Assembly (NCBI GenBank): GCA_040218575.1
Contig: JAVJRE010000001.1
Location: forward strand, 186,001 to 250,000
Reading direction: 5' to 3'
DNA from: Alphaproteobacteria bacterium
Lineage (GTDB): Bacteria; Pseudomonadota; Alphaproteobacteria; JAVJRE01
Length of the DNA: 64,000 nucleotides
The notes under the pieces are model-generated. The model saw only the letters and a program-made list of their open reading frames with translations, ran no database searches and had not been told where the DNA came from. Below are positions 28,240-37,054 of the stretch, one piece after another; positions within the stretch are counted from its first letter, which is position 1; each line of letters opens with the position of its first letter. The position numbers and the translations under genes were made by a program.

Positions 28240-30756
28240 ATGGCGTCTGACTCCACGCCCGGCAGACCGGCGATCACCGCCGTCCTTGGCCCGACCAACA
28301 CGGGCAAGACGCATCTCGCCATGACCCGGTTTCTGGCCCACGACAGCGGCACCATCGGCTTTCCGCTGCGCCTGTTGGCGCGGGAGAATTATGAGCGCGC
28401 GGTGGCCCGACTGGGCCGCCGGCGGGTGGCGCTGGTCACCGGCGAGGAAAAGATCGGCCCGGCCGATGCCAGCCACCTGATCTGTACGGTGGAGGCGATG
28501 CCGGTCGACCGACCGGTGAGCTTTCTGGCGGTGGATGAAATCCAGCTTGCGGCCGACCCGGAACGGGGCCGTGTATTCACCGACCGTCTGCTGCATGCGC
28601 GCGGCCGCGACGAGACCATGTTTCTCGGCGCGGCAACCGCGGAACGGCTGATCCGCCGTCTGGTGCCGGAGGCCGTATTCGACAGCCGGCCACGCCTGTC
28701 CCGCCTGACCTGGAGCGGCCCGCGGACCATTACCCGCCTGCCCCGGCGCAGCGCCGTGGTGGCCTTCACCGCCGCCGATGTCTATGGACTGGCTGACATC
28801 ATCCGCCGCCGCCGCGGCGGGGCGGCGGTGGTGTTGGGGGCGCTCAGTCCCCGCACCCGCAACGCCCAGGTGGGACTCTTCGAGTCCGGCGAGGTGGACT
28901 ATCTGGTGGCCACCGACGCCATCGGCATGGGGCTCAATCTGAATCTGAGCCATGTGGCCTTTGCCCGCCTGGCCAAGTTTGACGGCGCCCGGTCACGGCC
29001 ACTGACCGCCGCCGAGATGGGCCAGATAGCCGGCCGTGCCGGCCGTCACACCGATGACGGCACCTTCGGCGTCACCGACGGACTGGCGCCGCTTGATGCG
29101 GAGACCATCGGGCGCATCGAGGGCCATGAGTTCGATACCCTGAAGACTTTTTTCTGGCGCAACGACGCTCTCGACATGAGCAGTCCCGAGGCCCTGCTGA
29201 CCAGCCTGGAACAACCGCCGGGCGAGCGTGTGCTGGTGCGCGGCCGTGATGGCGACGACCATCTGGCATTGCGCGCCCTGCTGGCGGACAAGACGACGCG
29301 GGCCAGCCGGGCCGGGCCGGGCGATACGGCCCTGTTGTGGCAGGCCTGCCAGATTCCCGACTATCGCAAGCTGATGACCGACGCCCACGCCCGTCTTGTC
29401 GGCCAGGTGTTCGATCATCTGTCAGGGCCGGCGGCGTGCCTGCCGACGGACTGGGTGGCGAGCCAGGTGCGGCGGCTCGACCGCAGCGAAGGCGATATCG
29501 ACACGGTCATGACCCGCATCGCCCATGTCCGCACCTGGACCTACATCGCCCATCGCGCCGACTGGCTGCGTGATCCGCTGCACTGGCAGGAGTACACGCG
29601 CGCGCTGGAGGATCGTCTGAGCGACGTGCTGCACGAGCGTCTGAGCCAGCGGTTCATCGACCGTCGGGCCATGGCGCTGGCGGTGAAACCGGACGCCGCC
29701 GCCGGGGGGCTGGCGACGGCGTGGGTGCTGGCGGCGGACGATGCGGTCAGTGTGCTGGGCCACCGGCTCGGCCGGCTGCAGGGCTTCCGCTTTCAGGTGG
29801 AGGGCCATGGCCGGGCCGACGCCCGTGCCGTGCTGGCGCAGGCGGGCGAACGCCTGGCCGGCGCCGTGGCCGGACGGCTGGACGACTGTCTGGGGGAGGG
29901 TGACGAGGCTTTCACCCTCGATGATGACGGCCAGGTGCTGTGGCGCGGCGCGGCGCTGGCGCGCCTGACGGCGGGGCGCGACGCCCTGTCGCCGCGGCTG
30001 GCGCTGCTGGAGGGAATGCTGTTGAGCGAGGCCGCCGGGCAGCGACTGCTGGAGCGCCTGGAGCGCTGGCTGGCGGGCTATCTGGCACAGCACATGGCGG
30101 CCTTGCAGGCGGTGGCGGCGGCGCCACTGCAGGGGGCGGCACGGGGCCTTGCCTTCCAGCTCATCGAGGGGCTGGGGGTGCAGGCCCGGCCGGCGGCACG
30201 GCTGCAGATCGACGCCCTGACAGGGGCCGAGCGGCGGCGGCTGCATGGCCTGGGCGTGGTCACCGGCCATCTGGCGGTTTATGTCCCGGCGGTATTGAAG
30301 CCGGTGGCCCTGCGTCTGCGATTGCTGCTGCGCCGGGCCTTCGCCGGCCAGTCCGCAGCGACCGGCATAGATCTGACGGACCCGTCGTCGCCGTTGCGCG
30401 ACGGCCGCGTTTCCTTCAGCGCCGAGGAAGCGGCGGTGCGCGGCCTCAGCCCGTCGCTGGCGGTGGAACTGGGCTATGTGCCGGCCGGCCAGCGTCTGGT
30501 GCGGTTGGACATGGCGGAGCGGTTCGCCCGCCAGGCGCGGCGGGCTGAACGAGCCGGGGCCTTTGCCCTCAATGGTGAGATGGTCGGTCTGCTGGGCTGC
30601 CCGCTGAGTGACGCCGAAGCCCTGCTGCGTGATCTTGGCTACCGCGGCGAGGTGCAGGACGGCATCCGTCAGTTCAGGCGCGTCAGGCGCACCCGCGCCA
30701 CTGCCCGGCCGGGCCCGGCAGGCGCGGCCCTTGCGCCCGGCGGGGTTCGGCTCTGA
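28240..30756 (+). CDS. SUV3-like superfamily 2 RNA helicase
   Basis: 838 residues. Motif I is LGPTNTGKTHLAM near residue 13, motif II is AVDEIQ near 100 (DEIQ rather than DEAD), motif V is ATDAIGMGLNLNL and motif VI is QIAGRAGRHTDDGTFG. These define the Suv3/MgpS-type helicases, which unwind RNA with 3' to 5' polarity and in mitochondria partner the degradosome. Beyond about residue 330 lies a SUV3-type C-terminal domain, then a long Ala/Leu/Arg-rich region (500-770) with little recognisable motif. The start is the ATG at 28240; the frame is open upstream into the DUF1223 gene. It is followed at 20 bases by an S4 protein, a common pairing. Confidence 0.88.
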   Translation: MASDSTPGRPAITAVLGPTNTGKTHLAMTRFLAHDSGTIGFPLRLLARENYERAVARLGRRRVALVTGEEKIGPADASHLICTVEAMPVDRPVSFLAVDEIQLAADPERGRVFTDRLLHARGRDETMFLGAATAERLIRRLVPEAVFDSRPRLSRLTWSGPRTITRLPRRSAVVAFTAADVYGLADIIRRRRGGAAVVLGALSPRTRNAQVGLFESGEVDYLVATDAIGMGLNLNLSHVAFARLAKFDGARSRPLTAAEMGQIAGRAGRHTDDGTFGVTDGLAPLDAETIGRIEGHEFDTLKTFFWRNDALDMSSPEALLTSLEQPPGERVLVRGRDGDDHLALRALLADKTTRASRAGPGDTALLWQACQIPDYRKLMTDAHARLVGQVFDHLSGPAACLPTDWVASQVRRLDRSEGDIDTVMTRIAHVRTWTYIAHRADWLRDPLHWQEYTRALEDRLSDVLHERLSQRFIDRRAMALAVKPDAAAGGLATAWVLAADDAVSVLGHRLGRLQGFRFQVEGHGRADARAVLAQAGERLAGAVAGRLDDCLGEGDEAFTLDDDGQVLWRGAALARLTAGRDALSPRLALLEGMLLSEAAGQRLLERLERWLAGYLAQHMAALQAVAAAPLQGAARGLAFQLIEGLGVQARPAARLQIDALTGAERRRLHGLGVVTGHLAVYVPAVLKPVALRLRLLLRRAFAGQSAATGIDLTDPSSPLRDGRVSFSAEEAAVRGLSPSLAVELGYVPAGQRLVRLDMAERFARQARRAERAGAFALNGEMVGLLGCPLSDAEALLRDLGYRGEVQDGIRQFRRVRRTRATARPGPAGAALAPGGVRL

Positions 30757-30776
30757 GCCGCGCCGCTGCGATCGGC

Positions 30777-31175
30777 GTGGCCGGCGCACCGGCCGGGACG
30801 CAAAGGCTGGACGTCTGGCTGTGGCGGGCGCGGCTGTTCGCCAGCCGACGGCAGGCCAGCCTGGCCTGTCAGAGCGGCCATATCCGGCTCAACCGCCAGC
30901 CCGTCACACGCGCCCATCAGCCGGTCAGGGCAGGAGATGTAGTGACATTCGTTCAGGGCGGCGTCAGGGGCGGCGGGGCATGGCGACCCGGCCGGCCGCG
31001 CGTGGTGCGGGTGCTGGCCCTGGCGCCGCGGCGCGGCCCGGCCCAGGCGGCGCGGGCCCTGTATGCTGACCTGCTGGATAGGGGCCGGCCGGACACGGGC
31101 CGGCTGGAGCGGCCGGCCCGGCCACCGTGCGCCGCCGCTACCGCCCGGCCCACGCCTTACCCGGAGCAACCATGA
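30777..31175 (+). CDS. S4-domain RNA-binding protein (Hsp15-like)
   Basis: 132 residues. The S4 fold is in residues 8-55: TQRLDVWLWRARLFASRRQASLACQSGHIRLNRQPV...VRAGDVV. Hsp15-type proteins bind stalled 50S subunits carrying nascent tRNA; here the basic Pro/Arg-rich tail replaces the usual C-terminal helix. The start is GTG at 30777. Its TGA overlaps the ATG of the next gene. Position after a SUV3-like helicase suggests an RNA-related operon. Confidence 0.86.
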   Translation: MAGAPAGTQRLDVWLWRARLFASRRQASLACQSGHIRLNRQPVTRAHQPVRAGDVVTFVQGGVRGGGAWRPGRPRVVRVLALAPRRGPAQAARALYADLLDRGRPDTGRLERPARPPCAAATARPTPYPEQP

Positions 31176-31660
31176 TCAACCGTGTACGCAACCTGTTCCG
31201 CCTGAACGACGGTGGCGCGGCCTTGCCGGAGATAACCGCCGACGGCTTGTCGCTGGCCGCCGCGGCCCTGCTGGTGGAGGCGGCAATGCTGGACGGGCAT
31301 TTTCACGCCCGCGAGCAGGCCGGTATGCGGCAGGCTCTGGCCGGACGATTCGGGCTGAACGACGAGGAAACCGACAGCCTGATGGAGGCGGCGAACGAGG
31401 CGGTGCGGCAATCCCATGACCTGCACCGGTTTACCCGGGTTATCAAGGACAAGCTGGGCCCGGCGGAGCGGGTGCGCATTATCGAAATGCTGTGGGAAGT
31501 GGTGTATGCCGACGGCGTTCTGCACGAGTATGAATCCAACTTGCTCCGCCGGGTGGCGGGACTTATCTACGTCAGCGACCGGGACAGTGGTGCTGCCCGC
31601 ATGCGCGTTCTGAAGCGCCTCGGCGGGTCAGGGCCACTCCTGGGCCAAATCGACTCGTGA
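31172..31660 (+). CDS. TerB-like helical protein
   Basis: 162 residues, predicted all-helical. [36 protein letters not shown] and [32 protein letters not shown] form the two acidic helix pairs of the TerB family, each with an E/D-x-D-G metal-binding-like loop. No other tellurite-resistance gene (terC, terD) is present, so a housekeeping role is more likely than resistance. The ATG overlaps the S4 gene stop as ATGA, indicating coupling. Confidence 0.85.
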   Translation: MINRVRNLFRLNDGGAALPEITADGLSLAAAALLVEAAMLDGHFHAREQAGMRQALAGRFGLNDEETDSLMEAANEAVRQSHDLHRFTRVIKDKLGPAERVRIIEMLWEVVYADGVLHEYESNLLRRVAGLIYVSDRDSGAARMRVLKRLGGSGPLLGQIDS

Positions 31661-31712
31661 CCGGCAGCGGCCCGGCAAAGGGCGCGACGAAAGACGTACG
31701 GGGAGTAGTGCA

Positions 31713-32054
31713 ATGACCTATGTGGTCACGGAAGTCTGCATCAAGTGCAAGCTGACCGACTGTGTGGAGGTCTGTCCGGTGGACTGCTTCTACGAAGGCG
31801 AGAATATGCTGGTCATCAATCCGGCCGAGTGCATTGACTGCGGTGTGTGTGAGCCGGAATGCCCGATCGAGGCGATCAAGCCGGACACCGATTCCGGCAT
31901 GGAGCGCTGGGTCGAGCACAATCAGCAATTTTCCGACACGTGGCCCAATATCACCCGGGCCAAACCGCCACCGGTGGACGAGGCCGAATGGCGCAATGTG
32001 CCGGGCAAGTTCGACAAGTACTTCAGCGCCAAACCAGGCGGTGGTGATACCTGA
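31713..32054 (+). CDS. fdxA: 7Fe ferredoxin FdxA
   Basis: 113 residues. Cysteines follow the 3Fe-4S plus 4Fe-4S pattern: [21 protein letters not shown] then [16 protein letters not shown], with the FdxA-specific C-terminal extension ([15 protein letters not shown]-like end). It is a soluble low-potential electron carrier. GGGGAG lies eight bases upstream of the ATG. It sits between the TerB-like gene and carD, an arrangement common in alphaproteobacteria. Confidence 0.96.
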   Translation: MTYVVTEVCIKCKLTDCVEVCPVDCFYEGENMLVINPAECIDCGVCEPECPIEAIKPDTDSGMERWVEHNQQFSDTWPNITRAKPPPVDEAEWRNVPGKFDKYFSAKPGGGDT

Positions 32055-32149
32055 CCGCGACACAGCGCGAGGTGTGTTAGGATCGCCTCCCGTTTGCGGC
32101 CCGGCCGCGACGGTCCGTTCTTATTTCTTGATGGCAGGATAGATACGGC

Positions 32150-33412
32150 ATGGCCAGGAAAGTTCAGTCGCGGACGCGATCAGCAGGCAAGACGAAACCA
32201 ACGGCCAGAGCAGGCGCTGCGGCAAAGTCCCGGGCGGCGGCCAAGCCAGCGGCCCGCGCGGTGGCAAAGCGCACGGCGTCTGCCAAGGCCGGGACCAGGA
32301 CCGCGTCGAAGGCGGCAGCCAAGAAGCCGGCAGCTAAGAAGGTCGTAAAGCCAGCAGCAAAGAAGGCGGCGGCACGGCCGGCTGCAAAAAAGACGGCATC
32401 GCGAAAAGCCGCCGCCAAGCCGGCCGTTGTCAAGAAAGCCGCCGCGAAAAAGGCAGCGGTAAAGAAGGCCGCACCAAAGAAGGCGGCGGCAAAGAAGGCC
32501 GCACCAAAGAAGGTGACACCAAAGAAGGCAGTGGCGAAGAAAGCGCCGGCCAGATCGCCGGCAGCGACGAAAACCGCCACCAGGACGGCCACCAGATCCA
32601 CCACAAAGACCGCGGCCAAATCGGCCACGCGCAGCAAACCGGTGGCCAAGGCCAAGACCCCGCCGCAGGCGCGGGCCGGCGCCAAGGCCGCGGCTGGCCC
32701 CAGGCCGGCCGCCGGGTCCGCCGCCGGGTCAGCGCCCGCCACAGCGGCCCAGGCGGCGCCGGCACCGGCTGCGGCCAGCGTCGCACCGTCGCGGCCCGCC
32801 GGCGTCATGCCGAACCGCCATGCGCCCGGCCGCCATGCCCCCAGCCGTCATGGAAGCTCGCGCGGCGGCAGCCGCTCGGCCGCCAACCGGCCGGCGCCGT
32901 TCATTACGCCTCAGCCAAAGACGGAACCGATTTTTGCCGCCGGCGACTTCGTCGTCTATCCCACGCACGGCGTGGGCGAAGTGCTGGAGGTCGAACGGCG
33001 GACCATCGCCGGCCAGCCGCTGGACCTCTATGTGATCTTCTTTGACCGGGAGCGCATGACGCTCCGCGTTCCGCTGGACAAGGGCGAGCAGGCGGGGCTG
33101 CGCAAGCTCAGCTCACGCAAGATCATGGACGCCGCCATGACAACCCTTAAGGGCAAATCGCGGGCCAAGCGCACCATGTGGAGCCGCCGCGCCCAGGAAT
33201 ATGACGCCAAGATTAACTCCGGCGATCCCATCGCCATCGCCGAGGTGGTGCGTGATCTGTGGCGCGCCGCCGATCAGCCCGACCAGTCCTACAGCGAACG
33301 CCAGATGTATCAGGCGGCCATGGAGCGTCTGTCACGGGAGGTGGCGGCGGTGGAGCGGATCGAGGTGGAGCAGGCGGTCATCAAGCTGGAAAAGGTGCTG
33401 GCGTCGGGCTGA
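32150..33412 (+). CDS. carD: CarD-family RNA polymerase-binding regulator with histone-H1-like N-terminal tail
   Basis: 420 residues in two parts. Residues 1 to about 250 are almost only Lys, Ala, Pro, Arg and Ser, with repeats of the KKAAAKKAAPKK type like the tail of histone H1. From about residue 260 a standard CarD protein follows: FAAGDFVVYPTHGVGEVLEVE (RNA polymerase beta-interaction domain), then the helical DNA-minor-groove domain with SRRAQEYDAKINSGDPIAIAEVVRDL. CarD stabilises open promoter complexes and is usually about 165-190 residues. The tail should bind DNA non-specifically (inference). The repeat DNA keeps genome-like GC. The gene lies 95 bases after fdxA. Confidence 0.92.
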   Translation: MARKVQSRTRSAGKTKPTARAGAAAKSRAAAKPAARAVAKRTASAKAGTRTASKAAAKKPAAKKVVKPAAKKAAARPAAKKTASRKAAAKPAVVKKAAAKKAAVKKAAPKKAAAKKAAPKKVTPKKAVAKKAPARSPAATKTATRTATRSTTKTAAKSATRSKPVAKAKTPPQARAGAKAAAGPRPAAGSAAGSAPATAAQAAPAPAAASVAPSRPAGVMPNRHAPGRHAPSRHGSSRGGSRSAANRPAPFITPQPKTEPIFAAGDFVVYPTHGVGEVLEVERRTIAGQPLDLYVIFFDRERMTLRVPLDKGEQAGLRKLSSRKIMDAAMTTLKGKSRAKRTMWSRRAQEYDAKINSGDPIAIAEVVRDLWRAADQPDQSYSERQMYQAAMERLSREVAAVERIEVEQAVIKLEKVLASG

Positions 33413-33419
33413 CGCCGCA

Positions 33420-33452
33420 TTCGGTGGCGCTGCATTCGTTGGCGCCACCGAA
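33420..33452. terminator. Perfect hairpin between convergent carD and adenylate cyclase
   Basis: TTCGGTGGCGC (33420-33430) pairs perfectly with GCGCCACCGAA (33442-33452) across an 11-base loop, just past the carD stop and before the cyclase stop. It lacks a U-tract on either strand, so a terminator role is plausible from position only. Confidence 0.4.
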
Positions 33453-33480
33453 AAGTAAACCAGGCGGCCCCCGGCGCCGG

Positions 33481-35481
33481 TCAGACCGTCTGGTTAGGCG
33501 GTCCGTTGCCGGCGCTGTCCGCGGGCTCGCCGGGATCACTGACGGCGTCGAGACTGTCGCCTGACGATTCATCAACCGCCAGCCGCCAGGCCGCCACATC
33601 GCCGGTGCGGCCGCGCAGGCTTTGCGCGCCGAGAGCATTGAAGCTGATCCCCCGCTGGCCGCTGTGGCGCCAGGCTGTGACGACAGCCTGGCTGACCAGA
33701 ACGACCACCGCTTCGCTGGTCTGCACGTGATCGCGGCCCAGCGCTTCCAGCCGCTGCGCGATGTTCACCGTATCGCCGACCAGGGTGTAGTTGACGCGGC
33801 CGGGCGCGCCGATATTGCCGACGACGGCGCGGCCACTGTGCAGGCCGATGCGCAGGCGCAGAGCGGTCCCGCCTTGCTGTTGGCGGCTACGGTTGTCGGC
33901 CTCGACGCTGTCGCGGATCGCCTTTGCCGCGCGCAGGGCGCGGACCACATGGTCGGGCTGGTCGTCGGGCGCACCCCAGAAAGCCATCAGCGAATCACCG
34001 ATATACTTGTCGATGGTGCCGCCTTCGGAGTCGATGCAGGTGGCGAGGGTGGTGAAATGATCGTTCAGCAGGGCGGCGGTCTGGTCCGCCGACAACTGTT
34101 CCGCCAGCTTGGTAAAACCGACAATATCGGTGAACAGGACCGTCACCTCGCGTTCTTCCGACGGGGCCGGCGCGTCGCCGCTGCGGGCGAGCAGCCGCAT
34201 GACCAGCCGGCGCGGCACATAGGTTTCAAACATGGTCAGGCCGCGCAGCATGGCGCGGAAGGCGGCGGCGGCCTCGTCGGTTTCGCGGAACCAACTGCGG
34301 CCGGGCGGGTTTACGGAGGTGAAGTCCAGCGCGCTGAGGGATCGCGAGGCGCCGGCCAGCCGGCGGACCGGCCGTGTCACGGCACGGGACATGGTGACCG
34401 CCAGAAGGATCGCGATCAGGGCGACGATGCCGCCGCCAATGGCGCTTTCGATCAGGCGGCGGACTTCCTCGGTCTGCACGGTGGCGGGGAAATAGACGCC
34501 GGCGTGCAGGGACTGGCCGCCCAGGTCGCCGATACGGGTGACGAACAGGATGGTATTGACCCCGCCTTCGCCGGGCACGAATAGCGCGTGGTAGTTTTCG
34601 GGCAGGCCAAGCAGGCTGTCCACATTGGGCGGCCCGTCGGCCCGGGCTGGTCCCAGCGGCAGGCGGGCCACATTGGCCAGCGCCTGGTCGTTGAGGTCCG
34701 CCACATAGGGCACCGGCCGGATCAGCGAGCGTTCCGGTCGCGCCCTAGAGAAATCCGGATAGGCCAACAGGCGTTCCTGGTTGTAGAGCAGGAAGGCGCG
34801 GCCGCCGAGCTCGCCCGATATTTCGCCCATGAAACGCGACAGCGCCGCGGTGGGCACGACGACGGCGACCATGCCGAGAAAAACGCCATCGCGCCAAACC
34901 GGCGCGCGCGCATTGACCCCGGCATCGTCTACCTGCGGCAGATAGACCACCGATCCGAAGAAGACATCACGCTGCTGGCGCGCCCGGACCTGGGCCAGCG
35001 CCAGGTCTGCGCTCGGCCGGTCGATCTGGTCCGGCGGCAGGGCTATGGGCAGCGGGTTCTGGCGGGTGCGCGAAACACCTATGGGCTCGCCCTCGACCGG
35101 AAACCAGACGGCCCCCAGCAGTTGTGGCGCGGCGGCCAGGCTGCCGGCCAGGACATTCTGAAAACGCGCCGGGTCCCCAACGGGATCGACGGCGCCGCTG
35201 ACGATCAGGTCGCGGATATAGGTGGCGCTGTCCTGGGCCGGAGCCAGATAGGCATTGGTCTGGCGGCTCACCGAATCGAGCAGCAGCACGGCCTTGTCCG
35301 CCAGAAGATCGCGGGTGCTTTCAGCCGCACTGTCCAGCGTGATCCATAAGGAGAGACCAGTGGCCCCACCCACCAGCAATCCAAAGACCAAGGCCAGGAC
35401 CAGACCCAGGGGCGGTCGCCAACTGAGCCGGTCTGACGATGGCCCGGGGGTCTCGGCCGCCGCCGACGGGTCATCGGTCAT
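33481..35481 (-). CDS. Class III adenylate/guanylate cyclase with periplasmic Cache sensor
   Basis: 666 residues: membrane segment 1 near 24-48, a periplasmic dCache-like sensor (about 50-340), membrane segment 2 near 345-367, HAMP (about 368-420) and a cyclase domain from about 443. Catalytic residues are visible: metal Asps in VLFTDIVGFT and KYIGDSLMAFWGAP, and the nucleotide-binding VNYTLVGDTVNIAQRLE. The sensor probably reads a small extracellular ligand and sets cAMP. Its ATG overlaps the stop of the M48 lipoprotein gene, so the two are co-expressed. Confidence 0.9.
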   Translation of the reverse strand: MTDDPSAAAETPGPSSDRLSWRPPLGLVLALVFGLLVGGATGLSLWITLDSAAESTRDLLADKAVLLLDSVSRQTNAYLAPAQDSATYIRDLIVSGAVDPVGDPARFQNVLAGSLAAAPQLLGAVWFPVEGEPIGVSRTRQNPLPIALPPDQIDRPSADLALAQVRARQQRDVFFGSVVYLPQVDDAGVNARAPVWRDGVFLGMVAVVVPTAALSRFMGEISGELGGRAFLLYNQERLLAYPDFSRARPERSLIRPVPYVADLNDQALANVARLPLGPARADGPPNVDSLLGLPENYHALFVPGEGGVNTILFVTRIGDLGGQSLHAGVYFPATVQTEEVRRLIESAIGGGIVALIAILLAVTMSRAVTRPVRRLAGASRSLSALDFTSVNPPGRSWFRETDEAAAAFRAMLRGLTMFETYVPRRLVMRLLARSGDAPAPSEEREVTVLFTDIVGFTKLAEQLSADQTAALLNDHFTTLATCIDSEGGTIDKYIGDSLMAFWGAPDDQPDHVVRALRAAKAIRDSVEADNRSRQQQGGTALRLRIGLHSGRAVVGNIGAPGRVNYTLVGDTVNIAQRLEALGRDHVQTSEAVVVLVSQAVVTAWRHSGQRGISFNALGAQSLRGRTGDVAAWRLAVDESSGDSLDAVSDPGEPADSAGNGPPNQTV

Positions 35482-36962
35482 GGTGCTTCCACTACCGTCT
35501 TATAGAGTTGGCCGGCGACCAGGGTCTGATTGGCGCCGAGACCGTTGAGGGTGCGAAAGCGGTCAGATGTGAAATCGTCGAACGGCATGGCCGCCGCCAG
35601 CCGGTCCACCGTGTCGCCGGCAACGGCCGTGCGGACCGCCAGGCGCAGGGGGCGGATGGCGGCGGCTTCGGCCTGGCTCAGGCGGCGGAAGCTGGTGACG
35701 GTGTCCCGCGCACCGGCCTGCATGGCGCGGGCCTTATCGCTCGGCAGAAGATGGAGAAAGCGATAGATGCGGTCGGCCGCGCCGCGAATGGCCGCAAGGT
35801 GGACGACGAACCGGCGGCCACCGGAAGTTGCCGATGCGCCGGCGGTCGCGGCGTCCAGCCCGTCTATGGTCAGGCCTTGCAGATCTGTCATGGGAATGTC
35901 CCGCCCCCACACGGCGCGCAGATAGTTGACCATGGACCCGTCATAGGGTCCGGGCGCCAGATCGAAGATGAGACGGGCTCCGTCAGGATGCAGGGCCTGT
36001 ACGGTGTCACGTCCGTTAATCAGACGGTAGCCGCGCGGCACGGTGAAGCGGAAGCGCAGCGCCGGGTGAGAGAAGGTGAGGCCGCGGGCGACGCCTTCCG
36101 CCGGGTCATCGCCATAGAGCATGCGGTCCATCTGGCCCAGAAAGACATCCCGGTGGCGGGTCGGCCGGGCGGCGGTGAAGGCCCGCGCCTCGACAATCGC
36201 CGCCGACACCCGATCCTGGGTGCGCGGGTGGCTGGCGAAGAAGTCGAAGCCGTCAGCGCCATCCTGGCCCAGCAGCTTGCTTTCCAGCGCGCTGTGCGCG
36301 CCCAGCCTGGCGAGGAAGCTGCTCATGGCGTTGGGGTCATAGCCGGCCTTGGCCAGATAACGCACCCCCAGCATGTCGGCTTCCAGCTCGTTCTCTCGGG
36401 AGAAGCCGGCGAGATAGGCGCCGGCGCCGATATCGGCTGCCCGCGACACCTCGGCCGAACCGACGACGATGCCAAGCACGGCGCCGAGGCCGCCGGCGAG
36501 CACCGCCTGGCTGTAGCGCTGGGCGCTGTGACGGGCCACCACGTGCCCCAGCTCGTGGCCGATGACGCCGGCCAGCTCCGCTTCGTCACCGGCCAGGGCC
36601 ATCAGCCCGCGGGTGGCATAGACATAGCCACCGGGCAGGGCGAAGGCGTTGACGATGGGCGAGTTGAGCAGGGTGAAGGTGTAGGTGGCGTCGGGGGTTT
36701 CGGTCTGCCGGCCGAGGGTGCCGCCGATGCGGGCCAGATAGAAATCGCGCCCGCCTTCACTGTAAACGCCGCCGAACTCGTCGAGAATCCGCGGGTGTTC
36801 CTGGGCGCCGATCTCAGCCTCGTCGGCGCGGGACATGAGGCCGGTAAAGGTGGAGCGGCCGGTGGCCGGATTGGTCGAGCAGCCGGCGAGGAAGCTCAGC
36901 GTCGGCGCGGTCAGGACGGCGCCGGTATAACCAAGGAAGCGGCGGCGGGCGAGGCACTGCAT
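35478..36962 (-). CDS. M48 metalloprotease lipoprotein with LysM-like C-terminus
   Basis: 494 residues. RRRFLGYTGAVLTAPTLSFLAGC is a lipoprotein signal with lipobox LAGC. The protease domain has the zinc motif GVIGHELGHVVARH near residue 137 and the third ligand in SRENELEADMLGVRYL near 187, as in BepA/LoiP-type M48C enzymes. The last ~50 residues, RTAVAGDTVDRLAAAMPFDD...RFRTLNGLGANQTL, read as a divergent LysM-like unit that could hold it on peptidoglycan. Role: envelope protein quality control (inference). Start at ATG 36962. It is translationally coupled to the downstream cyclase. Confidence 0.87.
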   Translation of the reverse strand: MQCLARRRFLGYTGAVLTAPTLSFLAGCSTNPATGRSTFTGLMSRADEAEIGAQEHPRILDEFGGVYSEGGRDFYLARIGGTLGRQTETPDATYTFTLLNSPIVNAFALPGGYVYATRGLMALAGDEAELAGVIGHELGHVVARHSAQRYSQAVLAGGLGAVLGIVVGSAEVSRAADIGAGAYLAGFSRENELEADMLGVRYLAKAGYDPNAMSSFLARLGAHSALESKLLGQDGADGFDFFASHPRTQDRVSAAIVEARAFTAARPTRHRDVFLGQMDRMLYGDDPAEGVARGLTFSHPALRFRFTVPRGYRLINGRDTVQALHPDGARLIFDLAPGPYDGSMVNYLRAVWGRDIPMTDLQGLTIDGLDAATAGASATSGGRRFVVHLAAIRGAADRIYRFLHLLPSDKARAMQAGARDTVTSFRRLSQAEAAAIRPLRLAVRTAVAGDTVDRLAAAMPFDDFTSDRFRTLNGLGANQTLVAGQLYKTVVEAP

Positions 36963-37054
36963 GACGGGACTCCGGTGACGGGGCAGGACGGGCGCTCGGG
37001 CCTGACCGTGACTATAGGCCGGCCGGGCGGTCAGCGTCGCCGGCGATTGGGGCC

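Noticed and set aside
29422-30789. 455-residue frame antisense to the helicase gene
   Set aside because: There is no family resemblance; the composition is typical of an antisense frame in GC-rich DNA.
32160-32900. Non-coding simple repeat (AAG/GCC) region
   Set aside because: It is in frame with the CarD domain, lacks stops and encodes a consistent Lys/Ala tail, so it is coding.
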